NCBI RefSeq assembly: GCF_002746455.1
Contig: NZ_NWUW01000002.1
Location: forward strand, 248,001-312,000
Direction: 5' to 3'
DNA: 64,000 nucleotides
DNA from: Bacillus fungorum
GTDB lineage: Bacteria > Bacillota > Bacilli > Bacillales > Bacillaceae_G
Shown here one piece after another: positions 46,167 to 54,731 of the stretch. Under the pieces are notes generated by a model. It was given only the letters and a program-made list of their open reading frames with translations. It had not been told where the DNA came from and searched no databases. Made by a program: the position numbers and the translations under genes. How positions within the stretch are numbered: the stretch's first letter is position 1; each line of letters begins with the position of its first letter.

Positions 46167-47255
46167 ATGAAAATGACAACGGATAATTATATCCAAATTC
46201 CAAACGTGGCGTTTGGGTTTGGTACAGAGTACAAATTAAATAACGATGAGTTAAAGGTGTTTGCTTATCTTCAATTTATGAAAAATGTTGGCACAATGAA
46301 TATCAGAACACATGTGACAATCATTGTAGAGGATTTGGAATGGGCAACTTCAAAAGCAAGTCGAGACAATGCAAGGGCAGGAAAAGCATTGGAAGGTTTA
46401 AGAGATAAAGGTTATATAACTTTATCTTTCAACGGTGATGTAAAAAAGAATGCACTAGCAATTGAAATAAACGATGAAATGAAGAAAGAGACAGCAGAGA
46501 GGAAAGTTGATTGGAAACAGAATCCATTCAAATTCAAAGGTTTTACGCCAATTAAATCAAGTGAATACAATTTAGCAGGAGGAAATAATTATAACCTAAC
46601 AGTTATGGCTTACCATAATTGGAGAAATAACGCACAATTCGAATATGCTATTTGCGACAAAGAATGGTGTGAAGTGCTGGAACTAGGCATGACACGAACA
46701 AGGGAAATTATTAACGATTGTGCATTTTTAACAAAGGTTTCTGGTAAAAGATATCAAGATGAAACTGGACAATGGAAGCAAGAAACAAACCAATATGTAA
46801 AAAGTACGTCTATTAAGACGAATTTAAAAGAAACTGAAACAACAAATAAAAACTTATCCTTCCTTGAAAGAGAGAAAGAAAAGGTAACCGACTTATTGGT
46901 TAAATTTGATGATGTTGTTTTTAGAGAAATCTTTGACAAAAAAGTCAAATTTGATTGGAAAGGTTACAGAGCATGGACAGAAACTAAATGTGACATTGTA
47001 AAACAAGCAGGTGCTAAGAAATTCGAAATTCTTGAAAAAGCAGGTCAAGGTTGGGTTAGAGAGAAACTTGAAACAGAATATCAAGATTATCTATCTAATC
47101 AAAAACAAGTAGAAGCACATTTTAAGCGTATGGAAGCACAGATGGGACAAGAAGATTGTGTTGACATGGAAGAATGGCAAAAACAGCAAGCGAAGAGGCG
47201 TGCAGAGAAAAAAGCGAAGGAACCAAAATGGGATTTCTTTGATGAATGTATGTAA
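46167..47255 (+). CDS. replication initiator-like winged-helix protein
   Basis: A 362-residue protein. Residues 1-110 (IPNVAFGFGTEYKLNNDELKVFAYLQFM, then SKASRDNARAGKALEGLRDKGYITL) form a winged helix like those of plasmid RepA/DnaD-type initiators. The C-terminal 60 residues are very charged (EEWQKQQAKRRAEKKAKEPKWDFFDE). It could start element replication after induction; a candidate iteron array lies at 54215-54316. Without a primase or helicase gene in the element it would depend on host replisome proteins. AAGGGG lies upstream. Confidence 0.6.
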   Translation: MKMTTDNYIQIPNVAFGFGTEYKLNNDELKVFAYLQFMKNVGTMNIRTHVTIIVEDLEWATSKASRDNARAGKALEGLRDKGYITLSFNGDVKKNALAIEINDEMKKETAERKVDWKQNPFKFKGFTPIKSSEYNLAGGNNYNLTVMAYHNWRNNAQFEYAICDKEWCEVLELGMTRTREIINDCAFLTKVSGKRYQDETGQWKQETNQYVKSTSIKTNLKETETTNKNLSFLEREKEKVTDLLVKFDDVVFREIFDKKVKFDWKGYRAWTETKCDIVKQAGAKKFEILEKAGQGWVREKLETEYQDYLSNQKQVEAHFKRMEAQMGQEDCVDMEEWQKQQAKRRAEKKAKEPKWDFFDECM

Positions 47256-47273
47256 GAAAGAGGTTTAAGTAAA

Positions 47274-47663
47274 ATGACATTAAAGGAAGCATTAAAGAAA
47301 GTTACAAAAGAGAATCGTATGTATTTTAATTATAAATTCCCAGATACACGATTCAATCAAACTATTCAGCCAAAAAATGAAGAAGAATTTCTTATTTCAG
47401 TTGGCAGAAAAACTATGAATGGTTTTACAAATTGGGAAAAGACACCAGAGTATGCAAATTTGGTGGCACTGTATTTACAATCTAAAATGATTGATGATAT
47501 ACATACTATTTACAAGGTTGTGAGAGAAAAAGCATTAACAGGTGATGAAAAGCAAGTTAAATTGCTATTAACTCTTAATAAAGAAATCAACAGTATTATT
47601 AAAGCAGGGGCAGAATTATCTAAAGTAGATGAAGAACCAGAAGACGATGGGCTGATTGTATAA
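47274..47663 (+). CDS. terminase small subunit-like protein
   Basis: A 129-residue protein immediately before the large terminase, with which it shares one base. The helical second half, ALYLQSKMIDDIHTIYKVVREKALTGDEKQVKLLLTLNKEINSI, is typical of small terminase subunits in Bacillus phages that recognise the packaging site. It has AAAGAGG before ATG 47274. Assignment rests on place, size and pattern, not on a diagnostic motif. Confidence 0.65.
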   Translation: MTLKEALKKVTKENRMYFNYKFPDTRFNQTIQPKNEEEFLISVGRKTMNGFTNWEKTPEYANLVALYLQSKMIDDIHTIYKVVREKALTGDEKQVKLLLTLNKEINSIIKAGAELSKVDEEPEDDGLIV

Positions 47664-49240
47664 TGGCAAGAAAACCTACTACAGCAGAAAAACTAAAATT
47701 AATTAACAATGACCCTGTTTTGTGGCTTAAAAATTTCGTCAAAATCACGACTAATACAGGGGATTACATACCTTTTGTGGTTAATGACCAACAAAAGAAA
47801 TTCATTAATGAAATGGGACGTTTTAATGTAATTGCAAAGGCAAGGCAAATTGGTTTTAGTACAATGTCATTGGCTTTGTGTTTATGGATGGCAATGAACA
47901 GACCACGAACAAATTATATGATAGTTTCCTATAAACAGGAATCATCAACATCATTATTTGACAAATTAAAAATGATGTACGATGACCTTCCACATGACAA
48001 ATTTAAGTTTCCAAAAGATACACAAAACAACCGTAACCAATTGAAATTTGATAATGGTTCATCTATTACGCTTGCAACCGCTGGAGGTAAAGATGTAGGT
48101 CGTGGTACAACATATGAATACATTCTTTTATCGGAATTTGCATTCTACGAGAATCAAGATTCAATTTTATTATCAGCAGAACAAGCATTAGCAAAGAGTA
48201 AAACGTCAAAATTAGTAATTGAAACAACCTCAAACGGTTTTAACACCTATCAAAAACTCTTCGATAACGCATATAAGGAAAACTCAAAGTACAAAGCATT
48301 TTTCTTCCCTTTCTATTCTTCTTCATATGCAAAACAATTTAAAGATGATTATGACGAAGCGGAAGCATGGTATAAAGAAAATAATAAAGGAAAGCGTCTT
48401 ACTAAAGATGATTTAGAGCAAGACGAATTATATTTATATGAGCAAGGAGCAACGCTGAAACAATTAATGTGGCGTAGATGGAAACTACTTGATATGACCC
48501 TACAACAATTCTATCAAGAATTTCCTGCAACTCCAATGGAATCATTTATTAGTAGTGGATTAAATGTTTTCGACCAACAAAAAATAGTTGAACGCTCAAA
48601 ATATATTAAAAAACCATTGGTATATAAAGAGATAAAGGTGGGCATTCCAGATAGTATTGCGAAATATATTGGGAAATCGTTAATGATTTATGAATTGCCA
48701 AAACAAGGAATTAAATATTATGCAGGTGTGGACACTGCAAGTGGTAGTGGTGGCGACTATTCTACTATCTCAATTTTAAATGCAGACGGTGAACAGGTAT
48801 TAAGTTTTTACGACAATAAAATTCCTGTTTATGAATTTGCCAAGTTGCTTGATATTATTGGCAAATGGTATAACTATGCTTTCTTAACAGTAGAAAGAAA
48901 CTCTTTTGGTACGCCAATTTTAGAACGTTTACGAAAAGAATATGAGTATATGAATTTGTACAAACATAAAATTTTCAATCAGCAATTAGGCAAAAAACAA
49001 TTGCAGTTAGGATATCAAACTACACAGGTAACAAAAAATATTATGATTACAGATTTAAAAGAGCAATTTGAATTAGAAATGATTCTTATAAACTGTCAAG
49101 AAACATTAGACCAGATGCAAATTTATGTTGAAACTGATGGAAAAACAGGAAATAAAAAAGGTAATGATAAACATGATGATTGTGTAATTGCTATGGCATT
49201 AGCAATTCAAGGTATTAAGCAAAATAAATGGTATGTTTAA
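47663..49240 (+). CDS. terL: terminase large subunit
   Basis: A 525-residue packaging motor. The ATPase domain has VIAKARQIGFSTMSLAL (deviant Walker A) and EYILLSEFAFYE (Walker B with catalytic Glu). The C-terminal RNase H-like nuclease has YAGVDTASGSGGDYSTI, VERNSFGTPILERL and DKHDDCVIAMALA. Together with the portal it would pump DNA into the element's own capsid. ATG 47663 overlaps the TerS stop. Confidence 0.92.
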   Translation: MARKPTTAEKLKLINNDPVLWLKNFVKITTNTGDYIPFVVNDQQKKFINEMGRFNVIAKARQIGFSTMSLALCLWMAMNRPRTNYMIVSYKQESSTSLFDKLKMMYDDLPHDKFKFPKDTQNNRNQLKFDNGSSITLATAGGKDVGRGTTYEYILLSEFAFYENQDSILLSAEQALAKSKTSKLVIETTSNGFNTYQKLFDNAYKENSKYKAFFFPFYSSSYAKQFKDDYDEAEAWYKENNKGKRLTKDDLEQDELYLYEQGATLKQLMWRRWKLLDMTLQQFYQEFPATPMESFISSGLNVFDQQKIVERSKYIKKPLVYKEIKVGIPDSIAKYIGKSLMIYELPKQGIKYYAGVDTASGSGGDYSTISILNADGEQVLSFYDNKIPVYEFAKLLDIIGKWYNYAFLTVERNSFGTPILERLRKEYEYMNLYKHKIFNQQLGKKQLQLGYQTTQVTKNIMITDLKEQFELEMILINCQETLDQMQIYVETDGKTGNKKGNDKHDDCVIAMALAIQGIKQNKWYV

Positions 49241-49289
49241 GGAAAATGTAGTATTATTTTTCCATATTATGGTTAATCGGAGGATTACA

Positions 49290-49742
49290 ATGAAAACTAA
49301 AAATGAAAAGGATGCTATAAAACTATCAAAGATTCTAAATAAAATTGGTGTTAATAGTCCAAGTGAAATTGTTAAAGGTGAAACATTCGCAAAGTTAGTT
49401 GAAAACTTTTCTAAATTACCAGTAGAAACTCTGGAAAATGTGTTGAAGAATATACCTAATTTTCAAGAACTAGCAAAGCAGTATATGGATAATTTAAATC
49501 ATTCATTTGATAAAGTTGTTGACAATTTAATTGAAGAACAAAGAATGTTGTATAAAATGCTAGAAAAAGATACTCTATCTGATAGTCAAAGAGTAGAAAT
49601 TATGAATGAGATTAGAGCGATTAGAAAAGAAATTCGCTATAAAGATATTGTATATAATATACAAAATAATAAAGCGTTTCAGATTGGAGCGTTGGCAGTT
49701 ATTACTATTGCAGGTGCACTTGCTACTAAGGGGAGAAAGTAA
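49290..49742 (+). CDS. unknown element protein with C-terminal membrane segment
   Basis: A 150-residue protein, unrecognised. It is helical and charged, and ends with a hydrophobic segment (FQIGALAVITIAGALATKGRK) that could be a membrane anchor. ATG 49290 is preferred because CGGAGG is just upstream; a longer in-frame start at 49233 overlaps terL and lacks a ribosome binding site. It is not an obvious holin. It is followed by a terminator. Confidence 0.6.
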   Translation: MKTKNEKDAIKLSKILNKIGVNSPSEIVKGETFAKLVENFSKLPVETLENVLKNIPNFQELAKQYMDNLNHSFDKVVDNLIEEQRMLYKMLEKDTLSDSQRVEIMNEIRAIRKEIRYKDIVYNIQNNKAFQIGALAVITIAGALATKGRK

Positions 49743-49756
49743 ATTAATAATGTTTT

Positions 49757-49785
49757 AAGCATCCTTTTAAAGGGTGCTTTTTATT
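49757..49785 (+). terminator. terminator between 49290 gene and portal
   Basis: AAGCATCCTTT and AAAGGGTGCTT form a stem with one G-U pair, then TTTATTT. Confidence 0.75.
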
Positions 49786-49802
49786 TAGGAAAGGAAAAAG
49801 AA

Positions 49803-51203
49803 ATGAATTTAAAAGATTATATAAAAACCGTACATAATGGTAATCAATTCTGGTTTGTTGATGAGGTGTCTCATTTTGAAAATCAGAAAAGAATTTTAGA
49901 CACAATTGAAAAGAAAAAATATTTGGATGGTAAACATGCTATCTCAAATAGGGTTGTAGAAAGTTATAATAATAAACCATATCAACAACGACAAGTTTTA
50001 TTACAGTATGCAAAGTTAATTGTGAACCTTGAAACTACTTACCTATTAAAAAAACCGATAACTTTTACTGGTGAGGAAAAAATTGTTGGAGATATGCAGA
50101 GGGTGTATAAGAAAGGTAATTATGACAAGATTGACTTCGACCTGCTAAATAATTTAGTTAAGTATGGTAACGCATATGAGTATGTGTATATCAAAGATGA
50201 TGGAAATGTGAGCAGTAAGGTCGTTCCGACAGAATGTGGATATCCTATCTATAATGATGAGAACGATATGATTGCATTTGTTGAGTATTATACATCATTA
50301 GAGAGTGACTTCTATGTTGTTTATACACAAGAGGAAGTAGTGAAGTATTCAACAATTGGAGGTATGGATTTACGTGTTGTGGGTTCTTATAAAAATGTTA
50401 GTGGTTTACCAATTCACTATAAAACAGATAATGAATTGAGCACGACATTTGGAAAGAGCGATTTAGATGACTTTATTAACATCATTGATGCTATGGAGGA
50501 TTTACTATCTAAGTTTAGTGATTCATTCTATAAACATCATAATCCAATCCCAGTAGTTATTGGGCAACAACTAAAAGGAGAGGGGCTGAATCCTCATATC
50601 GTTGGTGGTGGAATTACTTTAGATGATGGTGCTGACTTTAAAATGGTAAGTAATGGTGTCAATCATAAGGCATTTGAAGTAATCTTCAATACACTTATGC
50701 AACAACTGATTAACATTGCAAGTGTTCCTGCTGTAGCATTAAATGCTTCTGATGTAAGTAACTTATCAGAGATGAGTATGAGAATGCTGTATCAACTTGC
50801 TGACATGAAGGGTGGACTCAATGAGCGTTACTTAAGAGAGGGACTAGAGCAACGTAACAGCAAGGTAGTGGGGCTGTTAGGTAAGCAAGGTAAGGTATAC
50901 AATGAAGATGCTATTGATTCGTTAGATATGGTGTTCCACTATGCAAGACCAGTCAATGAGACAGAGGTCATTGATAACTTAGTTAAGATGTATGATGTTG
51001 GTGCAATCAGTATGGAGTCATTGGTTGCAATCAATCCATATGTTAGCAACGAACACCTAGAGTTGAAGCGTATACTTGAACGTGAGAAACGAGTTAGTGA
51101 GCAGAAGCAAGTCAATGACAAGGTCAATGAGTATGAGCAAGCAAAGACAATGGATGTAAAAGCAGACGTTGCAACTAAGAAAGAGGATGCAGTCGAGGGA
51201 TAA
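49803..51203 (+). CDS. portal protein, SPP1 gp6-like
   Basis: A 466-residue portal of the SPP1/gp6 family. ETTYLLKKPITFTGEE, LLNNLVKYGNAYEYVYI and KFSDSFYKHHNPIPVVIGQQL are family motifs. VPAVALNASDVSNLSEMSMRMLYQLADMKGG is the conserved stem and crown start. The C-terminus is helical and charged. It forms the dodecameric DNA gate at one capsid vertex and docks the terminase. AAGGAAAAAG precedes ATG 49803. Confidence 0.9.
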   Translation: MNLKDYIKTVHNGNQFWFVDEVSHFENQKRILDTIEKKKYLDGKHAISNRVVESYNNKPYQQRQVLLQYAKLIVNLETTYLLKKPITFTGEEKIVGDMQRVYKKGNYDKIDFDLLNNLVKYGNAYEYVYIKDDGNVSSKVVPTECGYPIYNDENDMIAFVEYYTSLESDFYVVYTQEEVVKYSTIGGMDLRVVGSYKNVSGLPIHYKTDNELSTTFGKSDLDDFINIIDAMEDLLSKFSDSFYKHHNPIPVVIGQQLKGEGLNPHIVGGGITLDDGADFKMVSNGVNHKAFEVIFNTLMQQLINIASVPAVALNASDVSNLSEMSMRMLYQLADMKGGLNERYLREGLEQRNSKVVGLLGKQGKVYNEDAIDSLDMVFHYARPVNETEVIDNLVKMYDVGAISMESLVAINPYVSNEHLELKRILEREKRVSEQKQVNDKVNEYEQAKTMDVKADVATKKEDAVEG

Positions 51204-51689
51204 GAGAGACATATGTGAGTGTTGTGATTGTGTGTGGTGAGTTAGTAATAATATTGTTATATCAATGTTTAGTGATGTAAAGGTATTACTTTCATGCGAC
51301 ACACTGTTAAGTAATACCTGTGTACGAGGGCATGCCGAGCCAAAAAAACAAACGAACAAAATTGAGAGAGGTATTTAGAGAACAAACGTTCGAAATACTC
51401 CTTTTTGTTCGTTTTTGGGTTGGTGAATAAGTGCGTTTGGAAGGAGATGAACGCAAAACAAAAAACGAACATTCCGACTGAATAGTCAATAAATGTTCGT
51501 GTGATAGGACTTCCTATAACCTTAATTATGTAAACTACCATATAATTAGTATTATGGGGGTACTTCTTTATTCGTGTATTGTTCATTTTTTGTGTTTCCA
51601 AAGGTGAGAAGTCGAACAAAGCGTTTACCCCATGTTCACAAAATGCTCCTATAGCCAACCTCTCAACACACACCCTAAAAAATTTTCAG
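51204..51689. other. gene-free structured stretch between portal and connector
   Basis: About 490 bp without an ORF I accept, but with three strong inverted repeats. GGTATTACT 51282 pairs with 51310-51318. ACGAACAAAA 51352 pairs with TTTTGTTCGT 51403-51412, enclosing GGTATTT/AAATACTCC. ACGAACATT 51465 pairs with 51492-51500, enclosing GACT/AGTC. The word GAAC/GTTC with ACGAAC or GTTCGT recurs five times. No T run follows any of them, so they do not look like terminators. In related phages a minor head protein gene occupies this place. Confidence 0.55.
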
Positions 51690-51701
51690 AAAGGAGAATC
51701 C

Positions 51702-52481
51702 ATGATGTTTGATTCTATCCTAAATTTACCTAGTCAATCTCTATTATATCTTGAAAACAAAATCAAATCAATGTACCTAACATTAAATCCAATCAAACAA
51801 CGTCCACTAATGACAACAGAACAATATGAAGTAATCTATCCATATGTTGCAAACATGTTGTATCAAGAGTTGTCCTTTACTCCATATGATACAACTCTTG
51901 TTCATTTTGAAGATGATGAGAACATGGGATATGAAGTGAATGGAATCAAACTGAATGGATTTTACATTACGGAACACCACAACGCTAAAACGCATATATT
52001 CGTATTTACATACGAAGGAATCTGGCTCTATAACAATGAGCCATTGGATACACCAACTTACATTCAAGAGTACATTAACAGATTAGTTTGCAACTCTCAT
52101 GAATGTTTAATATATAACAAATCAATTACAAAGGAGAATATAGATATGGATAATATCGAAAGATTACAAATGGAAATCGGTGGTATCGAATTGCCGTATG
52201 AAGAATTAATTGTGTATTTAGAGGAAGAAGGAGTTGACGGTGACGTAACTTACAATGCATCGTCAAAAGCCAACAAGAAAGCAATTTATGCGACTGCACT
52301 AGCAATCTTAAATTCAATTGCAAACCAACCACACTTAATCAAAAACTATAGACAAGATGATATGACAATTGACAGTTTTGCTAAGTATTTGCAAGCACGA
52401 ATTGACCAATTAGAAAAGAAGATTCGTCAAATGCCAAATGAAGATTCTGCACCTAGCAACTTCTTCAATTTATTTCAATAA
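51702..52481 (+). CDS. head-tail connector protein with extra N-terminal domain
   Basis: A 259-residue ORF in two parts. Residues from Met149 (LQMEIGGIELPYEELIVYLEEEGVDGDVTYNA ... LAILNSIANQPHLIKNYRQDDMTID) look like the gp15-type head completion protein of SPP1-like phages. Residues 1-140 (FDSILNLPSQSLLYLENKIKSMYLTLNPIKQRPLMTTEQYEVIYPYVAN in pattern) I do not recognise. AAAGGAGAA at 51690-51698 serves ATG 51702 or 51705. A second AAAGGAG lies just before Met149 at 52146, so a short connector could also be made alone. Confidence 0.65.
   Translation: MMFDSILNLPSQSLLYLENKIKSMYLTLNPIKQRPLMTTEQYEVIYPYVANMLYQELSFTPYDTTLVHFEDDENMGYEVNGIKLNGFYITEHHNAKTHIFVFTYEGIWLYNNEPLDTPTYIQEYINRLVCNSHECLIYNKSITKENIDMDNIERLQMEIGGIELPYEELIVYLEEEGVDGDVTYNASSKANKKAIYATALAILNSIANQPHLIKNYRQDDMTIDSFAKYLQARIDQLEKKIRQMPNEDSAPSNFFNLFQ
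52146..52481 (+). CDS. internal start giving the short connector
   Basis: AAAGGAG at about 52130-52136 stands upstream of ATG 52146, in frame with the longer ORF. The 111-residue product has the normal length of an SPP1 gp15-type connector. Either the long ORF is a recent fusion that keeps the old start, or two proteins are made from one frame. Confidence 0.5.
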   Translation: MDNIERLQMEIGGIELPYEELIVYLEEEGVDGDVTYNASSKANKKAIYATALAILNSIANQPHLIKNYRQDDMTIDSFAKYLQARIDQLEKKIRQMPNEDSAPSNFFNLFQ

Positions 52482-52497
52482 GAAAGGAGGATAAAAA

Positions 52498-53877
52498 ATG
52501 GATAAATTTAATATTTTTAAACTGCAATATAATGCATTCAATGACATGATGTCATTAGCGGGTCAAGAAGTGTTTATAAATGGCGCTAAGAAGTATGGAA
52601 TCATTACAAATACTGATACTCGAGAATTTAATGATAAATATCTTTCAACTAATTTCGCAATGATGCGTGGAGATTACATCTATTATAACGACATGTATTG
52701 GATGATTTGGAATCAAGTAACTGTACCACGTTCGGAAAATTATAAAGGGATTATGAGACAGTGTGAGCACAATATCATATTTAATTTAAAGTATGTGGAT
52801 GAAACAAGTAAATATCTTTTGAAATGTCCTGCGGTTATTCAGCGCACAAGTGATTACACACAGCATTATCAAAGCACAGTATCAATGGTTACAATTGATT
52901 CAGAGATTCATGTGTTTGTAAGGGATACTTCTTTGACCAGAAAAATTATGAAACTTGTTGGTAAAAGCGATGGACAAATAATTATAGGAAACAAAAATTA
53001 TAGTATTATCGGTGTATCTGTTGAAAAGAAGGGATATTTAAATATTACCTGTCGTTTGGACAATACAACTTCTTTTTCTGATTATGTTAATGAAATTTAT
53101 TGGAGAGAAACTAGACCTACTGATTGGGAAAGTCAAATTGATGATTCTTTATACTACCGTGAAGGTGTAACGCCTACATTACCTAGTGCTCCTAATGGAT
53201 TACAAACCAATGTTGGTGAAATTAAGGGTTTTGATATTAAAAATCAAACACCTACATCCCTTGGAGAGATTAGTTTCTCTTGGACACACGATGATAATAA
53301 AGTTAAGTATCGTGAATGGGAGGGATATAAGGTTGTATTTTTAAAAGATAATGTGGAGATTTCAACTACTACAACTATATCTGATTCTATTAATTATACA
53401 AACTTGCAAGCAGGCGAGTATTTTATTAAGGTTTCTATTCTATTTAATACATATGTAGAAGAAGGAAGTTTAGCACAGACATCTAATAAATTTCAAATTA
53501 CAGATGAAACTGTTAAACCTTTACCACCTAACAACTATGAAACTAATGTATCACCAATGGACATTAAAGCAGTAGGAGAAGTAGCCGAAGATGGAGATGG
53601 GATAGTTACTTATACATGGGGTAAAGATGTTAATGCTGAAAACTATTCTGGTTTCGTTGGTTATACACTTTATCTATATCGTAATGGTACATATTCTTAC
53701 TCATTAAACTTTGATAAAGATGTAATGTCTTATAAATGGACTAACAGAGGTGAGGGTACTTATTCTGGTAGAATCTGTGCACGTTTTATAAATGGTGAAA
53801 TAGAGAAATTAGGTTCAGAGAAGTTTTTTGGAAATGTAACAGTTCAAAATAATTTTGACAGCGGTGACCCTTGGTAA
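52498..53877 (+). CDS. head-closure-like protein with fibronectin-III-like domains
   Basis: A 459-residue protein. The first 220 residues (GQEVFINGAKKYGIITNTDTREFNDKYLSTNF, GDYIYYNDMYWMIWNQV) match the pattern of stopper or head-tail adaptor proteins. Two beta-sandwich domains follow that look FN3-like: PSAPNGLQTNVGEI with GEISFSWTHDD and LQAGEYFIKVSILF; then LPPNNYETNVSP with GIVTYTWGKD and YTLYLYRNGTYSYSL. FN3-like extensions may hold the joint to a tail or decorate the particle. It is the last structural gene; AAGGAGG precedes ATG 52498. Confidence 0.6.
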   Translation: MDKFNIFKLQYNAFNDMMSLAGQEVFINGAKKYGIITNTDTREFNDKYLSTNFAMMRGDYIYYNDMYWMIWNQVTVPRSENYKGIMRQCEHNIIFNLKYVDETSKYLLKCPAVIQRTSDYTQHYQSTVSMVTIDSEIHVFVRDTSLTRKIMKLVGKSDGQIIIGNKNYSIIGVSVEKKGYLNITCRLDNTTSFSDYVNEIYWRETRPTDWESQIDDSLYYREGVTPTLPSAPNGLQTNVGEIKGFDIKNQTPTSLGEISFSWTHDDNKVKYREWEGYKVVFLKDNVEISTTTTISDSINYTNLQAGEYFIKVSILFNTYVEEGSLAQTSNKFQITDETVKPLPPNNYETNVSPMDIKAVGEVAEDGDGIVTYTWGKDVNAENYSGFVGYTLYLYRNGTYSYSLNFDKDVMSYKWTNRGEGTYSGRICARFINGEIEKLGSEKFFGNVTVQNNFDSGDPW

Positions 53878-54214
53878 TAGAAATATTGGGTGTATCTCAT
53901 GATATGCCTTTATTTTTCTTTATATGGCGCTCTAGTTGTTTTAGATGTTTTGGTATTGGATTAGTTCTTAAAATCTGGTACAAGCAAATTTGAGAGGTCG
54001 TTTTTGAGGTGGGAATCTTTTTGATTTTCGTTTTCGTGATTTGGTTTAATATATATAAAGTTAGCAAATTAGGAAAATCCGAAACCCCTTGATAACAAAG
54101 GTTTTTATCCTGTCTCAAAAGTACCTAATTATTAATCTTGACACCCTCTTAGACACTTTGTAGTGTTAAAATGATTGCTTAAACTGCAATGGGGTATCAT
54201 TTTTTGTCCTGTTT

Positions 54215-54316
54215 TGGTCAAAAAGCGAAATTAGTTCATCAGAAAATGTCCATTTTAGGACGAAAAGTGATAAGACCTATATCAAAAAATGAACAAAAAT
54301 GGACAAAAAGCGATAG
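54215..54316 (+). repeat. three iteron-like repeats, possible replication origin
   Basis: GGTCAAAAAGCGAAA (54215), GGACGAAAAGTGATAAG (54257) and GGACAAAAAGCGATAGG (54300) share a GGWCRAAAAGYGAWA pattern with periods of 42 and 43 bp, about four helical turns. They lie in AT-rich DNA and could be sites for the initiator-like protein at 46167. Confidence 0.45.
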
Positions 54317-54358
54317 GTATAGAAAATAGATAGTAAAAAGAATAGATAGTATAAAAGG

Positions 54359-54456
54359 AAGGTCGCTAGCGCTCCCCCTATCTTTCTTTCGCTAACGCTC
54401 TCCCGTTCGCCTTCGGCTCATTACCTCACTTCGTTCGGTGGGGCTTCGCCCGTTCT
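54359..54456. repeat. GC-rich short inverted-repeat segment
   Basis: A run of GC-rich words, GGTCGCTAGCGCTCCC, TTCGCTAACGCTCTCCC, GTTCGCCTTCGGCTC, CTTCGTTCGGTGGGGCTTCGCCCG, forms several small hairpins in otherwise AT-rich DNA. Its base composition is unlike anything around it. Confidence 0.6.
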
Positions 54457-54550
54457 TTTACATAATAAAAAATGATTTAAATGAACTTTAAAAGATATTT
54501 TAAGCGAAATAAATTATTTAATTAAAGATTTTAAAGAAGTATGAAAATAA

Positions 54551-54585
54551 AAAAGGGTGGTTATCTATTTTATAACCACCCTTTT
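54551..54585 (-). terminator. rap-phr terminator
   Basis: AAAAGGGTGGTTAT (54551-54564) and its perfect complement (54572-54585); on the minus strand the sequence then continues TTATTTTCAT. It ends 11 bases after the phr stop. Confidence 0.85.
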
Positions 54586-54596
54586 AATTCAACCTA

Positions 54597-54731
54597 TTAA
54601 CCACCAGTATGACCATCTGACATTTGTTTTACAGTATAAATAGTTTGATGTGTATCTTTAGAATCAAGTACACCAAATGTTAATGTTAGTGCAGTCATAA
54701 TTCCCATTAAACTAATTATTACTTTTTTCAT
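54597..54731 (-). CDS. phr: Phr signal peptide precursor, probable mature peptide GHTGG
   Basis: A 44-codon gene whose ATG overlaps the rap stop codon (ATGA at 54731-54728), the usual rap-phr arrangement. The first 20 residues (KKVIISLMGIMTALTLTFG) are a secretion signal. The C-terminus is KQMSDGHTGG. Phr peptides are cut to five or six C-terminal residues outside the cell, imported by the oligopeptide permease, and inhibit their Rap partner. GHTGG is, as I recall, the peptide reported for the Rap-Phr pair of the B. anthracis plasmid pXO1. Confidence 0.88.
   Translation of the reverse strand: MKKVIISLMGIMTALTLTFGVLDSKDTHQTIYTVKQMSDGHTGG

Larger units (their letters stand above)
53878..54596. 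other. gene-free stretch with iteron-like and GC-rich repeats
   Basis: 719 bp with no ORF that I accept. At 54135-54175 there is TTGACA and a small ACACT-TTGT-AGTGT dyad, a possible promoter-operator without a following gene. Iteron-like repeats and a GC-rich segment are listed separately. The left 240 bp is AT-rich, with nothing recognisable. Confidence 0.5.

Noticed and set aside
53897-54118. 73-codon minus-strand ORF after the structural genes
   Set aside because: No ribosome binding site, low-complexity Lys/Ile/Thr composition, and it overlaps nothing conserved; probably chance.
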